DNA of 53,891 bases from an uncultured Clostridia bacterium (GTDB taxonomy: Bacteria > Bacillota > Clostridia > Christensenellales > CAG-314): contig CANQND010000009.1 of assembly GCA_947625115.1 (NCBI GenBank), positions 1 to 53,891 on the forward strand, written 5' to 3'. The position numbers were made by a program, and so were the translations under genes. Shown in pieces: positions 51,056 through 53,891 of the stretch; positions within the stretch are counted from its first letter, which is position 1; each line of letters opens with the position of its first letter. A model generated the notes under the pieces. That model was not told the DNA's origin. It saw nothing but the letters and a program-made list of their open reading frames with translations, and searched no databases.

Positions 51056-51384
51056 TGACGGATATAACGATCACACGCAAAAACGACAGCATAGTTGAAG
51101 TGGCGGCAAGCGGTCACACGGGTTACGGCGAAAGCGGCGAGGACATCGTGTGCGCGGGCGTTTCCACCCTGATACAGTCGGCATTGCTCGGCTTGTTGCA
51201 GGTGGCTCAGATAAACGTCAAGTACCGCGTCAACGAAGCGGAAGGCTCTTTGAGGTTTACTCTTCCCGAAAACCTTTCTCCGCAGGAACGGCACGACGCC
51301 GACGTTATTCTTAACACAATGCTTTGCGGTTTGAAAGATTTCTACACGGAGTATTCCGACTTTATCAATTTGGAGGTAATTTGA
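51055..51384 (+). CDS. prp: Ribosomal-processing cysteine protease Prp
   Basis: A 109-residue protease that removes the N-terminal extension of L27, needed for ribosome function in Firmicutes and relatives. The catalytic pair is His21 (SGHTGYG) and Cys33 (DIVCAGVS). It overlaps the rplU stop codon and is followed by rpmA, whose product carries the cleavage site. The order is diagnostic. Confidence 0.95.
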   Translation: MTDITITRKNDSIVEVAASGHTGYGESGEDIVCAGVSTLIQSALLGLLQVAQINVKYRVNEAEGSLRFTLPENLSPQERHDADVILNTMLCGLKDFYTEYSDFINLEVI

Positions 51385-51385
51385 A

Positions 51386-51667
51386 ATGATGTTCATAAAG
51401 TTACAGTTGTTTGCCCACAAAAAAGGAATGGGCAGCACCAAAAACGGACGTGACAGCGAAAGCAAACGTCTTGGCGCAAAACGTGCCGACGGTCAGTTTG
51501 CCTACGCCGGAAACATTCTTGTAAGACAGCGCGGAACACACTTTCACCCCGGCAACAACGTGGGTATCGGCAAGGACGACACCCTGTTTGCTTTGATCGA
51601 CGGTGTAGTCAAGTTCGAGCAGACCAAAACAAGAAGACAGGTTTCCGTCTATCCCGTTGCGGAGTAA
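51386..51667 (+). CDS. rpmA: 50S ribosomal protein L27 with Prp-cleaved extension
   Basis: A 93-residue precursor. Residues 1-9 (MMFIKLQLF) are an extension followed by AHKKG; Prp is expected to cut between Phe9 and Ala10. The mature part has [12 protein letters not shown] and [18 protein letters not shown] precedes the double ATG, so translation may start at 51386 or 51389. A terminator follows. Confidence 0.97.
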   Translation: MMFIKLQLFAHKKGMGSTKNGRDSESKRLGAKRADGQFAYAGNILVRQRGTHFHPGNNVGIGKDDTLFALIDGVVKFEQTKTRRQVSVYPVAE

Positions 51668-51680
51668 TAGTAAATTTCAA

Positions 51681-51711
51681 AAACGAGGTTCAGAGCGACC
51701 TCGTTTTTTTT
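51681..51711 (+). terminator. Terminator after rpmA
   Basis: AAACGAGGT (51681-51689) pairs with ACCTCGTTT (51698-51706) around an 8-nt loop; T-run to 51711. Confidence 0.92.
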
Positions 51712-51763
51712 CAAAAGAAAGTTGTCCGCCGCGCGGCGGGCGTAAAACGGAGCGGGGGACTAT

Positions 51764-52606
51764 ATGATATTGCCGTTGGCGTTTACCTACAAATCCGAGT
51801 ATTTCAATGTTCGCGACACTTTGGAGTGCGGACAGATTTTTCGCTATCAACGTTTGGACGAAAACATATATGCCGTCCGTTCGCTGGACAAATACGCCGA
51901 ATTGGTTACCGAAAAGGGCGTTGTCAAAGCGTACTCCGAGGATAAAGAATATTTCAGACGCTTTTTCGATTTGGAAACGGACTACTCCGTCAAGGCGGAG
52001 CGCGTATCCGCCATATCTCCCGTTATGCGCCAAGCCGTAGCTTACGGCAAGGGCATACGCATACTCAATCAGGATTTGACGGAAATGATATTCAGTTTTA
52101 TCATCTCCGCCAACAACAACATAAAGCGCATACAAAAAATAATAGAGCGAATTTGTTCCGAGCTGGGCGAGGACGCGTACTGCGGCAAAGCGTTCCCCGC
52201 GTTGGAGCGGCTTGCCGCCTGTCCTGCGGAGCGTTTTGCGGATATGGGGGCGGGTTATCGCGACAAATACATTGCGGCTACCGCTCAAAAATTGCTGAAC
52301 TACGACTTGAACGCGCTGTTGCAGATGGACAGCGTTTCCGCTCGGAAAGAACTGCTTACCTTTTTGGGAGTGGGTCCAAAGGTGGCGGACTGCATTTTGT
52401 TGTTCGGTATGCACCGAGGCGACGTGTTCCCCGTGGACACTTGGCTCAAAAAAGTGTACCACGCCTACTTCGAGCAGGGACACCGAGATAGTGAAATTTC
52501 GTCATTTTTCTGCAATTTGTTCGGCGAGGACGCGGGACTTTGCCAACAATATTTGTTTTATTTTCAAAGAAACTATGGACAAAAGCTCGCAAATACTGTA
52601 CAATAG
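51764..52606 (+). CDS. 8-oxoguanine DNA glycosylase/AP lyase (OGG1-like)
   Basis: A 280-residue bifunctional glycosylase that removes oxidised guanine. The helix-hairpin-helix LLTFLGVGPKVADCILLF carries the Schiff-base Lys206, and PVDTW carries Asp225, 19 residues further as in OGG1 proteins. The N-terminal domain (~1-105) is the OGG-type beta-rich part (LECGQIFRYQ). The ATG follows GGGGG. The promoter of the next gene lies within its 3' end. Confidence 0.93.
   Translation: MILPLAFTYKSEYFNVRDTLECGQIFRYQRLDENIYAVRSLDKYAELVTEKGVVKAYSEDKEYFRRFFDLETDYSVKAERVSAISPVMRQAVAYGKGIRILNQDLTEMIFSFIISANNNIKRIQKIIERICSELGEDAYCGKAFPALERLAACPAERFADMGAGYRDKYIAATAQKLLNYDLNALLQMDSVSARKELLTFLGVGPKVADCILLFGMHRGDVFPVDTWLKKVYHAYFEQGHRDSEISSFFCNLFGEDAGLCQQYLFYFQRNYGQKLANTVQ
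52576..52604 (+). promoter_or_regulatory. Promoter of the NYN gene inside the glycosylase end
   Basis: TGGACA (52576-52581), 17-nt spacer, TACAAT (52599-52604), 27 nt before the ATG at 52631, which also has GGAGG. Confidence 0.65.
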
Positions 52607-52630
52607 AAAGGTATAAACGGAGGTATCACA

Positions 52631-53767
52631 ATGCTTCAAAACAGAAATATTGCATTTTTCATCGATGTGGACAACGTAGGGCTTAAAAGCGAAAACTACG
52701 CTAACGTTATCGAACAGCTCAACGGAATGGGCAGCATACTCTCGGGCAAGATCTACGGCGCGGGCGAGCGCAAGCACAAGGAGATCTACGCCGACGCGGA
52801 GTTGCACGGTTACCGTATCGAACGTCCTATGCGCGTAAAACGCCGCGGAAGAAAGGAATTCGATCCGCGCATTTACGTAGACGTTGTGGACGCAGTTGTG
52901 CGTACCCCCGCAATAGACGCGGTTTGTATTGTCGCCCAACCCGCCGATTTGGTGTACCTGTACAGCTTTTTGCGCGGTCGGGGCATAAAGGTCATCGCCT
53001 TGGACAACGCCGACGACGCAAGTTGCGCGTTTATCGACGAGGTGGTGGATCTCGGCATAGTTCTGGAACTCAAACTTCCTCAAAATTCGCAACAGCGCAA
53101 GCCGCAACCCGCTCCTCAACCCGAGCAACCGCAAGCCGCCGCTCAACAGGACAACGGTTTGGACCAAACCGACCGACTGCTTCTCGAAATCGAGCGTTTG
53201 CGCGCCTCCATCGGCGAACAGCCCAAGCAGGAACAACCTGCCGAACAAGCGGCTCCCGAGCAGGCTGAACAACCCGCAGAGCAACAGGCGGAGCAACAAC
53301 CCGCCGAAGAGCAGCCCCAAGCGCAATCGGAAGAAAAGCCTGCCGAACAGCCCGAAAATGCGGCGAGTATCGTAGACGAAACGCAATCGTTGCTCAATCG
53401 CATTGCGGAAATCCGCGGCGATCAACAAAATCAAGCGGAGCAACAACCCGCCGAGCAAGCAGCCGAAGAGCAGCCCGAAGCGCAACCTGCGGAACAACCC
53501 GAACAACCCGAAGAACAGCCCAAAGAACCCGTTGAAGAACAGGAGCAAGCTCCCGAACAGGCGGAGCAACAACCTGCCGAGCAACCTGCCGAAGAGCAAC
53601 CTCGCCAAGAGGAAGAACAGCAACCGCAACGTCCTCGCGCCAACGGCGAACACGCCTCCAACGACAGCGATCTGGTGCGGCGTATCGAAGAAATTCGCGC
53701 CAAAAGTCAGGGCGGCGACGACGACTATATCGAGGAAATAAGAAAACTTCTTGACGGTTTGGAATAA
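52631..53767 (+). CDS. NYN-domain protein with a long P/E/Q/A-rich tail
   Basis: A 378-residue protein. Residues ~1-150 are a NYN (PIN-like, LabA/DUF88-type) domain, with the acidic site IDVDN (Asp12, Asp14), VDVVDAV near residue 84 and the segment CIVAQPADLVYLYSFL. Such domains are predicted RNases. Residues ~155-345 are a low-complexity tail built on AEQQPAEQ and EQPEEQP units, broken by two amphipathic helices of similar sequence (DRLLLEIERLRASIGE and QSLLNRIAEIRGD), with a third near the C-terminus (DLVRRIEEIRAKSQ). The tail looks like a flexible scaffold with three short binding helices. Confidence 0.85.
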   Translation: MLQNRNIAFFIDVDNVGLKSENYANVIEQLNGMGSILSGKIYGAGERKHKEIYADAELHGYRIERPMRVKRRGRKEFDPRIYVDVVDAVVRTPAIDAVCIVAQPADLVYLYSFLRGRGIKVIALDNADDASCAFIDEVVDLGIVLELKLPQNSQQRKPQPAPQPEQPQAAAQQDNGLDQTDRLLLEIERLRASIGEQPKQEQPAEQAAPEQAEQPAEQQAEQQPAEEQPQAQSEEKPAEQPENAASIVDETQSLLNRIAEIRGDQQNQAEQQPAEQAAEEQPEAQPAEQPEQPEEQPKEPVEEQEQAPEQAEQQPAEQPAEEQPRQEEEQQPQRPRANGEHASNDSDLVRRIEEIRAKSQGGDDDYIEEIRKLLDGLE

Positions 53768-53780
53768 GAAAACGCAACGG

Positions 53781-53812
53781 AGTCGGTCTTTAAGCAAGAC
53801 CGACTTTTTTTT
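53781..53812 (+). terminator. Terminator after the NYN gene
   Basis: AGTCGGTCTT (53781-53790) pairs perfectly with AAGACCGACT (53796-53805) around a 5-nt loop, with T's to 53812. A TATAAT at 53878-53883 near the window end suggests a further gene beyond. Confidence 0.92.
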
Positions 53813-53891
53813 GTGGGTGAATTATACTATCAAGTGCAACACCCGAAGAAAAAAAAGAAGTTCATATAAATCTCTGGTATAATGGTAGTTG

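Noticed and set aside
1..53891. tRNA, rRNA, tmRNA or transposase genes.
   Set aside because: I looked for typical tRNA arms with CCA ends, conserved rRNA segments and DDE-type transposase motifs and found none that I can support.

Overview
The window looks like chromosomal DNA of an uncultured anaerobic Bacillota (Clostridia-type gut bacterium; I cannot fix the genus). Reasons: Gram-positive-style lipoproteins, strong AGGAGG ribosome sites, sigma-A promoters of the TTGACA/TATAAT type, ribosomal protein L27 with the N-terminal extension cleaved by Prp next to a prp gene, NrdR, type III pantothenate kinase, a Clostridia-type MalF/MalG transporter, and large secreted proteins built from Ig-like (Big_2) domains. 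Most genes share one codon style; the small regulator, lipoprotein and membrane loci near 34.5-36 kb and 44-48 kb are more AT-rich.

Layout. (1) 1-15 kb, galactan utilisation: a small zinc-ribbon gene, a cytosolic GH53 endo-galactanase, a complete sugar ABC transporter (binding lipoprotein, two permeases, ATPase), a 1204-residue surface GH53 with six Ig-like domains and a likely carbohydrate-binding C-terminus, and a 1295-residue Ig-like surface lipoprotein, closed by a strong terminator. Inferred logic: polymer is cut at the surface, oligomers are imported, and the cytosolic GH53 trims them. (2) 15.4-25.8 kb, housekeeping: an ECF-type membrane protein with coaX, uvrB, uvrA; then polA and coaE. 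(3) 26-34 kb: cation/proton antiporter with a tiny acidic ORF; then, from a perfect-consensus promoter, a divergent GH95-like gene, purC, nrdR, a CYTH protein, a HAD phosphatase and a ClC transporter; then a ferredoxin. (4) 34.5-44 kb: a membrane coiled-coil gene whose promoter spacer is a G9 tract, a tRNA methyltransferase-like gene, rsmI, an ECF sigma factor with a PepSY anti-sigma-like partner, a membrane protein, two paralogous TerB-like proteins, and two small minus-strand genes. (5) 44-50.5 kb: two XRE-repressor/lipoprotein modules with the same three-operator design but different operator sequences, an alpha/beta hydrolase, and a leucine-rich-repeat surface protein. (6) 50.6-53.9 kb: rplU-prp-rpmA with an L21-type leader, an OGG1-like glycosylase and a NYN-domain protein with a long P/E/Q/A tail.

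Between the genes lies a family of mosaic intergenic repeats (15.1, 22.0, 40.2-41.2 and 45.1 kb; a related but distinct structured region at 46.2 kb). Their most regular part is an array of four short hairpins, each introduced by GTGAAGT, present in three copies with conserved spacing and a compensatory base-pair change.

The strongest leads are: the twin XRE modules with an operator exactly filling the promoter spacer; the GTGAAGT hairpin arrays; the G9 tract that could make a promoter phase variable; the GH95-like protein in which every catalytic position I can align is replaced; and several promoters placed so that transcripts would be leaderless. All family assignments are by recognition of motifs, without database searches.
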